From positions 434,001-498,000 of the forward strand of contig JBCAML010000020.1 of assembly GCA_038503075.1 (NCBI GenBank): a stretch of DNA of 64,000 nucleotides, in the 5' to 3' direction. Below are positions 44,424 through 57,895 of this stretch, piece by piece. The position numbers were made by a program, and so were the translations under genes. Origin of the DNA: Gyromitra esculenta. Lineage: Eukaryota; Ascomycota; Pezizomycetes; Pezizales; Discinaceae. Under the pieces are notes generated by a model that was given only the letters and a program-made list of their open reading frames with translations, had not been told where the DNA came from and searched no databases. Positions within the stretch are counted from its first letter, which is position 1, and the number at the start of each line of letters is the position of its first letter.

Positions 44424-45846
44424 CTACTCCATCTCGCTTTCTGCCCTCTTCTTCATTTTAGCTTCCTTCCGCTCAGATTTAACCCTTCGCCTTGCAGCAC
44501 TGAAACTCTCTCCCTGATTACCTTCCTCCTCCAACCATCTTTCATAAGCTTTCTCGCTAACATCATCTAATATGAACCGACCCATCACGCCGTTTCTATA
44601 CCGATTTATTAACCAATTTGCTGTACCCTCTAGCTCAGGAATTCCACCCTTCTTCAATCGTCCAGTAGCTTTGGCAGTTGCGTCGAGGAGTTGTATGATG
44701 TCATTTGTTGGTGGATGGTAGACGCCATAGATGCGTGGGTCTACTAAGTTGAGATGAAAGAGGAGAAAATCTGCAACGGTAACAGTAGGGAGGAGAGAGG
44801 AGTCGACGCAACCAACGAGGGCGAGAGAGAGCATGGTTTGTGCGTTGGGCATGTACGGCACGAACACCCCTGGACGGTATGTCAATCCTGAAATGAAAAT
44901 AAGGGGCAATGATGTCTACCAGGGGAATCTATCAGATAAACCAATGGATCTTCGGAGACTTTAACCCCAGTGGCGATTTTCCTCGTGACGCCCGGTTGGC
45001 CCCCGGTAACCGCAGCTTTTACATTGCTTCCTGTGCCAACCTTGCGCATTGCATTTAACAGAGAGGATTTACCGACATTGGGCATGCCAACCACTAGCAT
45101 TCGGGAGCCAGTCATATGATCTGCTTGTCTTGCGGTATCTGGATGCGTGTCAGCTCTAGTTTTATATATTTGTAGGGTCGCTTTACTTCGTGCATAGTCA
45201 ATGATCTTCTGGACATCTCTTTTGTCTTTGCAGTCTGAGAATAGTACTTTGTGCGGCCTGTGCCATTTTCGGATTGTTTCTTGTGTCTGGAACAACAGAG
45301 TTAGCCTGGCGAACTATATACTACTAAATATATCAAGTGGCGTTGTGGAGCCATCCCCTAGTGAGAGGAGAGCGTGAGCATTTGTTCAAAAGCCCCCTAC
45401 CCAGCAAGACTCCTATCACCCCTAAAGTAGCCCTTCGAGAAAAATCAAAATCAAAACGGGAGCTAAAACCAACCAACCCTAAAATCCAGCACATCCGCCG
45501 CCAAGTCGCGTTTGGTGTACACAATGACCCTTTCCCTACCCTGCAGTGTCTCCTCAAACAACGGATTCCTTGACGACAGCGGAACCCGGTAGTCGCGACA
45601 CTCGATGATCAGCTCGACAGACGAGACCATTTGCTTCATCTTCGACAGCCCCAATTTATGGTGCCCCAGAAAATACGACGTGATGAGGTTTGAGGGGAAC
45701 GGGAACTCTTTCCGCGGAATGAACTCGTATCCTTCGATTGTGGATAGAGCTCGACAGGGGCCGAGTGATGGGACGTGAGATCGCGCGGTGAAACATGAGT
45801 GGCGTGTTGAGAGCGAGCAGAGGGAATTGCGGGCAAAGGGAAGCAT
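44424..45846 (-). CDS. MTG1: Mitochondrial ribosome-assembly GTPase Mtg1
   Basis: Circularly permuted GTPase needed for mitochondrial large-subunit assembly. Exons are 45846–45478, 45286–44920 and 44887–44424 (399 aa), all joins in frame. An Arg/Ser-rich N-terminus suits mitochondrial import. The permuted order is visible: VELIIECRDYRVPLSSRNP, G4 as TKRD (111–114), then G1 GMPNVGKSS (190–198), GGQPGVTRK for G2, and G3 DSPG (243–246). LTYRPGVFVPYM and a C-terminal helical domain with a Lys/Arg/Glu-rich tail follow. Intron 2 is only 32 nt (GTAGAC..TTTCAG), cutting the G3 Gly codon; reading through it hits a stop. That is unusually short but gives exactly the expected protein. Confidence 0.9.
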
Positions 45847-46302
45847 TTTGGGATACCTACACGGAGGATGTGTAGTACTACTATTAAAAGAGGGAATCTA
45901 CCAATGTGGTTAGAAGGTGAGGGGTTGGGTAATAATTGTGCTGCGGCAAGTCTATGCACGGTCGTTGGTTGAGAACCGCTGATGGAAAGGTTTTCTTCGA
46001 AATCGACCGTTGCCAAGACATGCTAAGATCAGCCATAATGTGAAAAGCTGTCCAATGGGGCTTACTTGCAGTCAATCAAATCTACAGGTGGATCTCCCTT
46101 TGGTCAGGGGCAATAGAAAATGGGCGTACGGGATTTACCAAATCTTCACAACCCACTGTCGAAATATGCAAAATATATCATTACCAATCATTGACATCCT
46201 TCACGGAAATTTACAGTACTTTTATTTGGGCTATACATCCAAAAAAAAATGGGACGCAAAAAGATAGAATACAGTGGTTAATCAACTTCTCTATTTCTCC
46301 AC
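45847..46302. other. MTG1 upstream / KRE33 3' region
   Basis: 456 bp holding the MTG1 promoter side and the KRE33 3' end (tandem, same strand). No other gene. Confidence 0.5.
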
Positions 46303-49300
46303 CTATTTCTTCCCCTTGCTCTTCTTGCTCTTTTTCTTATTCCCGCCCATCTCTTGTTCATAAATTTCCGCCGCTGACTCCCCCGCTTTCCTCTTTTTCT
46401 CCTTCACCGTCTTAACACTTACTATAGTGCTTTTCTTTCCTTTAACTTGTTTCTCTGCACTCTCCCAATCTGCAGTGTCTGCAGAAGGGATCTCATACCT
46501 TCATAAAAATATCATTAGCATTTGATTCATCCACGTGACAGGTAGACGCTATTTAACAGCTGGTTCAGGAGAAACAACTAACTTCGACAAATCCAACCCA
46601 TTAATGATCTCTCTCTTCTTCTCTTTAGCCTTCAAGTCCTCCATGACCTCCGCCCCTCCCTCCTCCAAATCATCCTGTAACGTTTGCTCCACCGGTCTCA
46701 TCTCCTCATCTCCGTCTACCACCGCACCCCTCTGCTCGCTCGGCAGAGTCTCACTGATCGCCATCGCCAACAGCCCCCTAAAATGTGTCGCTACCTTCCT
46801 CAAAATCTTCTGGAACATAGCAAGCACCTGTGCAGGCGGTAGATTCAGCTCCCGCTCCACATCCTCCAGCGTCTTCCGCTGCAATCCGATCGCGAGCAGG
46901 ATTGCATGTTGGATGGAACTCAGGTTCACCCCAGCCTTGATTTTGCCGGAGAAAAACAACTGCGCGACGAGCGGGATCATATCGAGGATGACGTGGTAAT
47001 CTAGCATGTTATCCGCGTAGCTCTCGAGCCGCTTAAGATCGAATGGACTTAGCAGCTCATCCAACCCATTCTTTGTCAACGGCGCTACCTCCGCGCCGGC
47101 GGCTCGTGCGCCTGCAGTTGCAGACTCGAAGATCGTTAACGCGAGTATCGCTGGGAATTTGCGGAACTCGTATGACAGCAGACTCATCAAGCGACGATGA
47201 AAGTCTTTCGCGAACGCAGCTAGCCATGCACCCTCTTTACCCTGTAAGGTCTTGATCATGACGCACGTATGCTCGCCTGTCAGCTCTGTCGCTGTCTGTC
47301 GCAGGTACACGGGTGCAAACCGCGCCTTCTTTGCCCAGAACTTATGTAGACGGTCCGTCAGACCGAAACTGACACCAACGTAGTCGAGGTTATCGGGACG
47401 GCGTTCGCTCATCCGCAATAGTAGCGGAGGTAGACTTTCACGATCACGCACCCGGATCGCCTCCGTCTTCAGATCCGCGTTCTCGATTTCGGCGTCCGTT
47501 ACGCGCACGAGCTCTTCGTCGATATACGATGCCTCTTCATCAAGAGGTGCAAATTTACCTTCATAGAAATCGGTTAGCAGCTCTAACGCCCGTGCGCCGT
47601 AACCCATGCCTGTATAGTCTGGGTTTGTCGCAATGCGGACTACTCGGGCGCCGCTCAGACCCGCGAAGTCTTCGTCTTGGAATTGTTGTGCCACGAGCCA
47701 AGGAATCAGATCGCCGCCTTCGCGCTTGCCGCGGGCGAGAGACTGTTGGACAGACTCGCGGCTGATCTGGCCTTCGAGTGCGACTTGGATAACAACAAGG
47801 GGGTCGGGGATGTGGCGGCTCCCTTCCTCGACCGGGGGGAGAAGCACGTATAGTTGGTGTGCTGGAGCATCACTCATGAGTTGTAGGTCGTTCGGGGAGT
47901 TCTTGTAGTGTGAGGCAACGTAAAGAGCCATCATGCGCTGCAGGAACCGCTCTGAAACTGGGTGGTAGCTGAAAAGGGTATCACGATTAACATAGAAAAG
48001 GTTGCATTTTGTGGGGTCGGGGGTGCCAGTGAGTGTGGGCTTGTTGGTGGGGAGCGTGGCATCGAGGCAGAGGAGTCCATTGAGCCAAGCTTCTACGGGA
48101 TCATTTGGCGCATATCGGATTGGCTCTGAGAGGGTTGCTTCACGAAGGGTACGACCACCGATCGGGCCAGATTTTGAGACCTTACCGGAGCGGTCAGTAG
48201 TTTCTCCGTCAGTGAACTTGGAGGCCCCACGAGATTGGTCACGGAGCTGCTGGATCAGTTTGAGGGAGAGTGAGCGTCCGGTGCCTTCATACCCGCTGAT
48301 GGTGGATGCCATGAAGACCAAGTACGGTCCCATGAGCTTCTTCACTAGCGGGAGAGGGATGGCAGCGGCTTCATCAATGACTACCAGTTCTGCCTGTCCG
48401 AGAACATGTGCGTCTTGAGGTTGAATGTATTGGATTGTCTGCCTGTGCTGTCTGTGGATGTTTACCTTAACAATCGCCTTATTGAAAGCTGGGTTCGTCG
48501 ACTGAATGATGTCGTAGTCGAGATGGTCGCTGTACCCTAATGCGTCAAATCCCTTGAAGATGAACTCAAATAATGTCTTCAAGTTCTCTGGCGATGGTGA
48601 TGTAATGAAGATATTAGAATACCCGTGCGCAACTGCTGCAGCGATTGCAACACCAAGGGCAGCAGATTTCCCGCGCCCACGTCCAGCCGTCAATGTGACT
48701 GTGCTCCGTAGTGTCTTTTCTGCAATCGCATCAATGAAAGTCATGACTGCTTTCGCCTGGTCGACAGTCTTTGTGATTTCAACGAGGGAACCTGCAGGTT
48801 GTACATCGGCAAGGGACTCCTTAAGCTCTCCAAGTTCGGCCTGCTGTGGAGTGCGAAAAGAGTCTTCAGAGATTGGAGGAAGGGCAGTGACACCCTTGCC
48901 ACCGGAGATCGGCAGAACGTTGAGTTCATCGTCAACGACGAGACAGGAAGCACAGTCGCCGAGTGAAAGGATGAAACGCTCATTGAAACGGGCGACAACA
49001 TCGCCATGGGCTTCGGTACGGTAACGGGAGTGTACATCCTATTTATGATATCAGAATTTGCCCAATTACTTTCTCGCTAGGGAAATACCATAGTCATAGT
49101 GTACAGCTGCTTCAGCGAGCTCATAGTCTTGAGAAGCAGGATTACCAAACCACCACCTTCCACGGTCTCGATTGTCCGAGCTAGTAGATTTGGTGTCAAG
49201 GCCTCGAAATCTTGTAAGATACACATTCCGTAGGTGTTTCCCAAAATCTTCTCGGTTTCCTTGTAGTAGACATAACGGATGTTGGTGAGGGAGATAAACA

Positions 49301-49776
49301 GCTCGAATGGGTCTTCGGTGTTGGCTTCACGAATACCACGCTTGACTTCCTTTTTGATCTTGGCCTCGCGCTTTTTGCGGTGACTGCATTTGAGACAGAG
49401 GTTAGATCTGTGAACACAAGGAGATTAATTGACGTGTGCTCGGGGGAACGAACCTGGTGAATCCGAGAAGCTTGTGCTTGTAGGCCCAGAGGACGGATTT
49501 GTTCTGCTTGGGGTCGGCACTACCGAGGATATAGTGTAGATTCAAAATCACATCCTTCCCTCTATCGCCGACAACCACGAAGAAAGAGCGCTTCTTCTCC
49601 TGTACTAGGTGTTAGCTACTGCGATTGCAAGCGGTCGAAAGGGAGAACCCACCTGGACACCGTTCCGTATCAGGTCGGGAATGCGCTTATCACTAGCAAA
49701 GAGTCAGAGATCAATTCAGGAATTGCAATCTGAGAAAAAGAGCCAAATCGAAGACTTACACTGCTTTCTTGACCAT
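46303..49776 (-). CDS. KRE33: RNA cytidine acetyltransferase (NAT10/Kre33)
   Basis: Nucleolar enzyme that makes N4-acetylcytidine in 18S rRNA and in tRNA-Ser/Leu, and is needed for small-subunit assembly. Exons are 49776–49760, 49692–49653, 49599–49454, 49383–49089, 49038–46558 and 46491–46303; all phases fit and give 1055 aa, the family's usual length. Start MVKKAVDKRIPDLI is canonical. Further features: SFFVVVGDRGKDVI with the DUF1726 region; helicase Walker A TAGRGRGKSAALG (about 283–294); DEAAAIP Walker B (about 388); GNAT acetyl-CoA site TNPDYTGMGYG (about 638–648); YVGVSFGLTDRLHKFW; and a Lys-rich nucleolar tail. The first coding exon is only 17 nt. The last splice (acceptor at 46492) is the least certain. 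Confidence 0.95.
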
Positions 49777-52700
49777 CTTTATCTCACGGTGGGGGGTATA
49801 TGTGGGAAGTTGATGGGCAATGAAGATCTGCGAAAAGCTTTGACGTCGGAAAACTTTTAGAGCCGCATCTAAGCGCCAAGACGCCAAGAAAGCGCTAGGC
49901 TACTCTAGTTTAGTGGAACATCCAGCTATTTGCTCAATCCAACAACACCTACAAACCACACCCCAGAAACATCAAATTTATCATCAGCTCAGCCATACTG
50001 AGACAGGGCAATCCGATTTAAAGAATCTCAGTCCCTAGAGTATGGAACACTTATTGACACTCTCAATACTAACGGTAAGTGTTGCCAACCTTTTTAATGA
50101 AACACACTAACTCAAATAACAGGTTAAACTAGGCAACATTTACAACCCACGGGAAAACATCTTAAACCATTCGATCATTACACTCCTGAATAAATTAAGA
50201 GAGTAGCCCATAAGGATTCGTCCCCCCTTAGCTATAACATACAAGCCCAACAATTTTATCCTAGGTCTTATAAACACAACAAACATGCTCTCATTGAATC
50301 GAAATCGAAACCGCTAGATACCTGAGCCAGTTCCTTTCATCAAATTGGCGAACATATCAACATAGATGTCACAAACTAGGAATCATCAACATCTTTCAAG
50401 TATCTAGAGGGAAATCAAGTATGCAATAAATAGCATTAAGAATCAACTTTATCCCGCCGCAGTATCGTCGTACCCAGCGCTAATTCACAGTATTACCTAT
50501 TAGAACCTCACCAAGGTTATGAAGAATGCTCATCAATTACTCTGTTATTTTAAAGATTGTCACTCGTGCTGGTGAATAATTTCACTCTAAAGCTGAGCAC
50601 TAAACACCAGCACGAACTATATGCGTATCTTTCCTCTCCCTACTTAATTTAGCTTACACACTAATAAAAAAATCCTATGCCCGAAGCAGTTGAATCGCGG
50701 ATACCATACCATTTGACCAACAGACATCGTATATTTTTTCGTATAATAGGCCATGATATGAACCTCATCTATTGCAAACTCTATCTGCTAATACAAAAGC
50801 TTCAATATATTTATACAGGTTCAAATTTTCCCTCACAGGATGCTCCTAGAATGGTCATCACCAGCACACCAAAATCCCTACTTGTGGCTTTGCGTTACAT
50901 ACCTGCCTAATCAATGTTTTTACCGAACCACATTATAACACTGGGATCTGGTGAACGGATGACTTTCTTATCGCTATTTGGTGATTGTAAAGATGGAGAT
51001 TTGCGTATTACTGAACACAGACATTGATCTTTTTTCATTCAACAAGTATCCGGATTGAGTAGCAGCTTAGATTCAGAATTTTTTATCGAAATTAGGCTAC
51101 TAACACTTTATATTGCGTAGGATACTCGAATACACTATGGTACCGAAAAGTCTCTACCCAGGTCACCCCGAGCCATGCTGCACATGCACCATTATTAAGC
51201 CCACTCGTAAACTAAATAAAGATTACGAAAAATACAAACCATTCGAGCTATAAAAACAACTATCGCCCACAAACCATTTCGAGAAAAAGATGGCGAGATT
51301 CGGTGACATTGCTTCTAGCCCAGCCCGGTATTCCGTTTCGCTTCCTCCACAGCATTACCTACCACTAGAAGAAAGATGAATCATTGAACCATACCTGTAA
51401 TCCTATCGATTTATTCGGTACCGATTTATCTTTTTAGTAAACTATAGGAGATCTCAAACTCTTATTCTAAACAAAGGCACAGGAGTATTTTATCTTGAAG
51501 TTGGAGATAACAGCAACACACGATTCTATTTTGCCTGCGATGGAAGGTTGTTTTTGTTCGCCGATGTTGCTATACCTGTACGAAGCAGGTCGGGAATATT
51601 ACCCCTTATCGCTCGAATTGAATACAAGCCTTGGCGGTTTTGCCAAAGGAATTCCCTGCTAAGTCATTATATTATATGTTGATCACATATAACCCTTTAC
51701 CAAACTCTAATTTATGACATTGCTAACGGTGGTCTACACAGATCAGCACTAAACAGAGCTAATCATAGTGAACTGAGATTCTCGTTCCTTAAGCCAGCAC
51801 AATGTTGGATATGAAATTCTTACTCGACTAAGATGTCCGACAACTGCTCTAACTGATCGTTAACCATCATCAATTATTTATATTTTCGATCTCCAACCTA
51901 CTGTAAAATCGTTCATACCATCACAATCATCTCCAGGTCAGCTTCATGAACTTTATCCGCAATACCCTCTACTGATCCAGTTGTCACTCGCGAGTATTTA
52001 GCTCTACTCTACAGCCAATTATTACAGGAAAACCTACAACAGCTACAATCTCTCAACCTCAACCCTTCAGATACCAGTCTCGTACTGTAATAGTCTAGGC
52101 TTGAACTCAACAAGTATATTTAATCGTGGTTAATGACTGCCTTTACTATTAGTTTACTCACAACACTTAAGCTTCCTCCAACCAGTCTATTTCTATGATG
52201 TATCTGGATATAAGTTTACGAAATCTAGTAGAAAAAACATACCATAAGCCGGCGTTGTTCACTCCGATTTATTTCAATCTCTACGCCCTCGATCGTGTTC
52301 AGGCATTCTTTCAGAAAAACCAATGCTTCCATCAGATCACTTCTGCATGCATCGTCATTTAGTGTCGTCCGAATACACGCTTTCGTGCGGTATTCTTCAC
52401 ACTTCTTCGAAATATTCTAGACGGACCAGAAACCATAACTGCGTATATTGTTCTCGGGTGTTGCTAAAACGGACACTGACAGGACCACTGCTCACCTATT
52501 CCATCAACATATTCTAGCCAGTGTTTTATATTAAGCATATATTCCCTCCTTTTCCTCTTCTATGCTTGGTCATAAATTTCAATAGTGTTGTCCCAGCCCT
52601 GAAATCATACTTTACACGGTAATGACTAATACATTTCTCAACAACAGTTGGACATGAACCATCACTCGATGCCAAGCCATTAACAGCAAGACAAAAGTGG

Positions 52701-53460
52701 CTTGTTACAAATCCGATGACGTCATTATTCTACATGTCCTATCAATACTTCTCGGTACTATTGCTAACGTGACACTACGCCCTGAAATGAACTCCTGGTT
52801 CATTGGCTAAATTGAAGAGCTAATAAACCCCCGCTTGACTTTTGCAGCCCCAACCCTTCAGGGCAACCAAGCTTGTAGATGACGTTATCGGTATCTTTAA
52901 GATCAGAAACTCGGGCATTTTCCTCATCTCTGCTGGCAATCTATATGATTAACATAGTCTAATTTAGTGCTTTTACGATAGAGATAGGAGTCTCGAATTA
53001 GATTATATCCTAACTAACAGCAATTGTCCTTTCTACTGCTTCTATACTCAGCAAACTCGTTAAAATCAGTCGGCAGCTGTGTGCTCTAAGAATCTACTAA
53101 GGCGATTTTAGCGATATTGCTGCCGCTTTCGGTTCGGCTGTGGCACCGAAGAGACAGATACCAGATTTAGAGGTCCTGTCACTACTCTCTCCTAAGGTAA
53201 GTATAGCGATGTCTCCACTTTTCCCCCTTTGCTGATTTCTTGATTGGTGTTTCCTTATCAGCGCTACTGGAAGCCTTGACCAGAACAGTTACATCCAAGG
53301 TTATGATTCGATAAGTCAATGACAACAAACCTATTCTTCAGAAGACTTGCTTAGAGATAACGACAGAAACCTCCTAGCAGAAGTACACGTAATCTTAGCA
53401 CTAAGCTCAAGGCTGCCTAGATTTACCGCCATGTCTCAGAATGCACCCTGTCTACGGAAC
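49777..53460. other. AT-rich, gene-free stretch; possible RIP-degraded sequence
   Basis: After the KRE33 promoter, about 3.6 kb with no open frame above about 77 codons. It is AT-rich with frequent stops in all frames and no TACATGTA. Short protein-like fragments exist (for example YALDRVQAFFQKNQCFHQIT near 52275) but none is recognisable. It may be a mutated repeat or an old pseudogene. Confidence 0.4.
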
Positions 53461-55438
53461 ACTTGAGCGACTTTCTTATTACCTTCGACAATGACGAAAT
53501 AAATCAACAAAACACCCCACGCCAAGAAAGCGTACCAGACGCCAGATGCGTAGCAGCACGAATACTGTTGGTTCGGAGCGAATTCTGGATCTTGATCCGG
53601 TTAAAGCACTTTCCTTCTTCCTTCCGAGGGATGCGTGGTCGGGGCAAAAGGCGTAAGCTGGTTTTATCCGCAGATATCGTACAGACAAAATTCAAGCTAG
53701 GATATAACTAGATATAATATTAAGACAACTAAGGAACTGTGGCACGTCTACATACATGTAACTTGATCGTTGCTGAGCGGACAGCAAGTTCTATTAAAAC
53801 GATTCGAGAATACCTTAATCGACTAGTGGCAGAAACTCCTGTGCTTCGTATTAGTTGGCTCATTGGCATTTCCGACGCCCTTTACGGTAAATCGAATACC
53901 ATTTACAACATTTACTAATGGAAGAGATTCTCCAAGACTTGGGAGGAGATTCTCACAGCACCTGTTGCACCCCAAGAGGGATTTTTGGAATGAAGAACCG
54001 GGTATCTCCGTGACGAAAGTGAAGTCTACATCTACATGTACATATACCCTTGCCAACATCGAGGCTAAGAAATTAGGTAAAGGGTTTTCCAACTCGTCAA
54101 ACTGACCACCTGGTGGAGATATAGACCAAAAAAAAGGTTCGATCGACGCCCACATGAGACACGAGGGGGCGAGAGACTTACAATTTGTGTTTATATCCAT
54201 CAGCATTTGATTCCAAGTTAGGCAGTGAAGACGGACGGATTGACTAGGAATCTCCCTGTGCTGTGCTCTTTTATGTATTAGAAGTATGAGTAATCTTATT
54301 GAAAGGCTGGAATTCCGATATCCCCGTCAGGTATTTAAGAAAACTTGGAGAGCCCCATGGATCCAGGTGGTGACAGATTGAAGCCAGAAGAGTCTAATAG
54401 ACCAGGGACCGAAGTAGCAACGCAAAAACTTATCTTATCAAAAGGAAACACAAAGAAGCTTATCAGCATGTACCATACTGTTTTTTTTTTCTAAAGCCAG
54501 TAGTACCAAAAACATATATAGTAGCTCATGATCATCAATAAACCCAGCACGTTTTCTAAGCGAATATAAAAGTGCTCAAGCGACTCACACGCGGAACAAA
54601 TTAACCTAATTCGCGGATTTATGTACTCTATCTAGCCTTACACGACGTCTCTGTAAATGGGCTGCAGGTGGATCATTCTCTGCGATTGCAAACGCAGTAA
54701 CCTAATTGGCAGGTTACCTGCGAGAATATCACCCTCTGCATTGCCGGTGTGAAGGACAGTAATTACAGTACATAAACATCCAGGTACTCCATCCCCCTAG
54801 TTAAAACTTTACTCTTTTTCTTCTTCTTCGCTTGCAGTCGACCTGATTGATATCTCTTTTCCCCATCGCCAAGCATCATCACGGCTCACACAAACGGTGG
54901 AATGTTAGGATTCTGCCTTGCCAAGCCCTACCACTTGCCGTAATAGGAAGGGATACGGATAGGCGCAAATGCTCCGCCAGGGTTTACAGGGGTTTGCCAC
55001 GTTCTCGCAGTTTTTTTTTTTTGAACAGATTGAGCTGCCGTTATGTAGTACATTGGTCAAGTATATAAAGTTTGAAGCTTCTGCTTTTCTTTTTTTTCCT
55101 TTCGCTCTCCGGTATGTATAGCAAGGCGGACAAAGCAGGCACGAGATCTTGAGCCCTTTCCCTCTCCGATAGGGATCTGAACCAAGATTGGAGAAGGATC
55201 GAGTGGTTCACGGATATCGGTCTTTGCTTGGTCGTCATTTCAACCAGGCCCTGATTTTCGCGTTACGCGTCGAGGCTGTGGTTATTTTCTTTTTTTTCAA
55301 CGTCAGGATTTCCCGGGAAAAAAGGAATCCGCAAATAAGCAAGAAAATATCCCAGGTAGATACATAAAGAAACAGATAAAAAGAATATCAACGAACCATG
55401 AGGGTTTGAGTAGAGAAGGCAAACCACCCCAACTTCCC
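53461..55438. other. Spacer upstream of BOR1
   Basis: No supported gene. TACATGTA occurs at 53753 and 54033. T/A homopolymer runs occur at about 54481 and 55010–55022. The last part is the BOR1 promoter side. Confidence 0.45.
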
Positions 55439-57895
55439 ATGTCGAACAGCAACTCCTCCAGCAAGACTTTATTACCGACACCATCCCCATCTACAATGGG
55501 TTCAAGTACCACAGTTTCTTCTCCCGCTGATACCAATCCAGCGGAATCGGATCCCGAAAAGGGAAGCCCTATGATGGCGGGTCCCGGCAAAATAGTTCGG
55601 GGAGGTGGAATAAGGGCGTTGTTTTGCGGCAATGGTGCACTGGCTCCGTTTCGATTGTTGAAGTCGGATCTCGCTGGAAGATCGAAAGTGTACCGTACGG
55701 ACTGGTTTTTCAACCAACTGATCCTTGCGTCGGCGGTGTTTGTGTTTTTCACGAACCTACTTCCGGGGATTACGTTCGCGAGCGATCTATATGTATTGAC
55801 GGGGAAGAACTATGGGACCATTGAGGTGGTGTTTTCGACTGGGTTGTGTGGTGTTATATTTGCGCTGTGAGCATAATCCACCGGATTGTTTGTGTTCGTA
55901 TAGAGGATACCAAGGCTAATAAGTTATGGAGTGTGAATCAGGTTTTCGGGTCAACCTCTCACTATATTAGGTGTAACGGGTCCATTCTGTATTCTCTCGG
56001 AAAGAATATATACTTTATGTCATGATAGCTTCCACGTATATCTTTCCTCGCTATATTTTCAGTGCGTCTGGCCATCAAAGTTACTAATAATTCAACTATG
56101 AATAGATTGATTACCTCTCTTTCATGGCCTGGGCTTGCATTCACTCGACCTGGATGCACTGGCTCCTCGCGGTCTTCAACGCCCATGATTGGACAATGGA
56201 GTACGTGACGACCTTCTCGACGGAGATATTCTCGCTACTAAACTCAATTATCTATTTCCACAAAGCGTAAGCAAAAATTTCCTTATACTCCAGCGAATTC
56301 AACTCCGGGCATACTTAAATAGTTGGTTAAAGCACTGCAGAAACCACTCTTGATGTTCATTCTCAACTTCAGGGTATGTCAAAAGTGCTAACACCCTCTC
56401 CTTCTCACCAGTGTTCAAGAACTTCAAAGATCCCACGCAAACACCTCCCTTGCCTCTTTCCTCTACTCCGTCCTCGGCTGCATTGGCACCTTCCTCGTCG
56501 CCGTGACCCTCTCCACAGCTAACAAATGGGCTCCCATCTTTCACAAATACGTGCGTATGGGGCTCTCCGAATACGCCGCCGCGATTTCCATCATCATCTT
56601 CATCGGCATACCCCAAATCGGCGAACTCAAAACCCTCGATCAACAACGACTACATGTCTCCAGTACGTAGTAGTTAGCTCCCGCCCTCAAACCTCCATAC
56701 TAACAAACCACAGCATCATTCCGTCCAACATCTCCAGAACGAACCCACTTCCTCGTTGAATTCTGGACCCTCCCCGCTTCTTGGATCTGCGCCGCCATGA
56801 TTCCAGGCCTTATCATAACAACACTCTTCTTCTTCGACGTCGAAGTCTCAACCATCTGCGCAACGCTATCACGCTACAACGTCCGCAAGCCCGGTGGATA
56901 CGCCTGGGACGTATTTCTCCTCGGCCTCACAACAGGGCTGTGTGGTATCCTAGGTATACCGCCGGCCAACGGCCTCCTCCCACAAGCACCGCTGCATAGC
57001 GAGAGTTTGCTGCACGAAGAGGAGGTAACGGACCCGGCCGACGGCAGCGTTAAGAAAATAACAACCGTCCACGAGCAGCGCTGGAGTCACCTTCTGCACG
57101 CGGTTGGGATTCTAGCGTTCGTGAGTCCGCCGTTGATGCATGTGCTGGGGCTCACGCCGACGAGCGTGCTTGCTGGATTGTTCTTGTATATGGGGGAGCA
57201 GAGCTTAAGCGTTAATCCGATTCTATTTCGGTTTTTTCACATGCTGACGTACGACTTCCTTCGGGTGTTTAAAGTTTTGGGGGTGAATCTTGTGTGCGGT
57301 GCTGACTGTGCTGTGGTATGAAGTCCGTCGAGCGAGCTCCCAGAACTGCCGCCGGGGGTGAAGGGATACACGGGAATCCACATGTACACGCTGCTACAGA
57401 TCATCGTGACAGTCGGGATCTTCGTGATAACGTTCACGCCAGGAGCACCGGTGTTTCCAGTTATTATTGTGCTGTTGGTCCCCATAAGATTAAAGGTTAT
57501 GAATAGATGGTGGAGCAGAGGAACTCTGAAACGTGGGCCAACTCTCACTTCCACCCCCTTCTTTGTCAGTGATATTAAGCCTTCGAATCGGAGTCGAGGA
57601 GTGACATATCTCTTCCCTACGGATAAGCTTTGATCCGGCACCATCCTTATTCTTATTCTTATTTTTACTTTTACTTTTCTCTTACTCGGTGCAGATACGA
57701 TATTATGCTTATTTTATGAAACGTGCATTTTTGCTGACGTACGCCTTTAATGCAGACGTCGATGCCTGGGCCTGCAAAGATGGTGATTTCGACGGTGATT
57801 CTAGCGATGCTGACGACGCCGAAATGTCCGATCATGCGGCAAGATCTCAATCCCCACCCCGCATCGAGATGGTTCCTCCGGAAAACTCACACTGA
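55439..57895 (+). CDS. BOR1: SLC4/Bor1-family anion (borate/bicarbonate) transporter
   Basis: Plasma-membrane anion exporter; yeast Bor1 exports borate. Seven exons: 55439–55866, 55942–56035, 56106–56266, 56412–56662, 56714–57248, 57324–57532 and 57756–57895. All phases fit and give 605 aa. Ser/Pro-rich N-terminus, then family marks in order: RTDWFFNQLILASAVFVFF, the GQPLTILGVTGPF core (SLC4 substrate-site region, exon 2), AWACIHSTWMHWLLAVFNA, LYSVLGCIGTFLVA, VEFWTLPASWICAAMIPGLI, FFFDVEVST, WDVFLLGLTTGLCGILGIPP with NGLLPQAPLHSESL, then FLYMGEQSL, TPSSELPELPPGV and KHVDAWACKDGD near the acidic C-terminus. The 223-bp last intron has a weak GTGGGC donor. The frame is intact throughout. Confidence 0.93.

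Noticed and set aside
44420..45846. MTG1 as a frameshifted pseudogene
   Set aside because: The apparent frame break is fully explained by a 32-nt GT..AG intron that restores the expected G3 motif and length.
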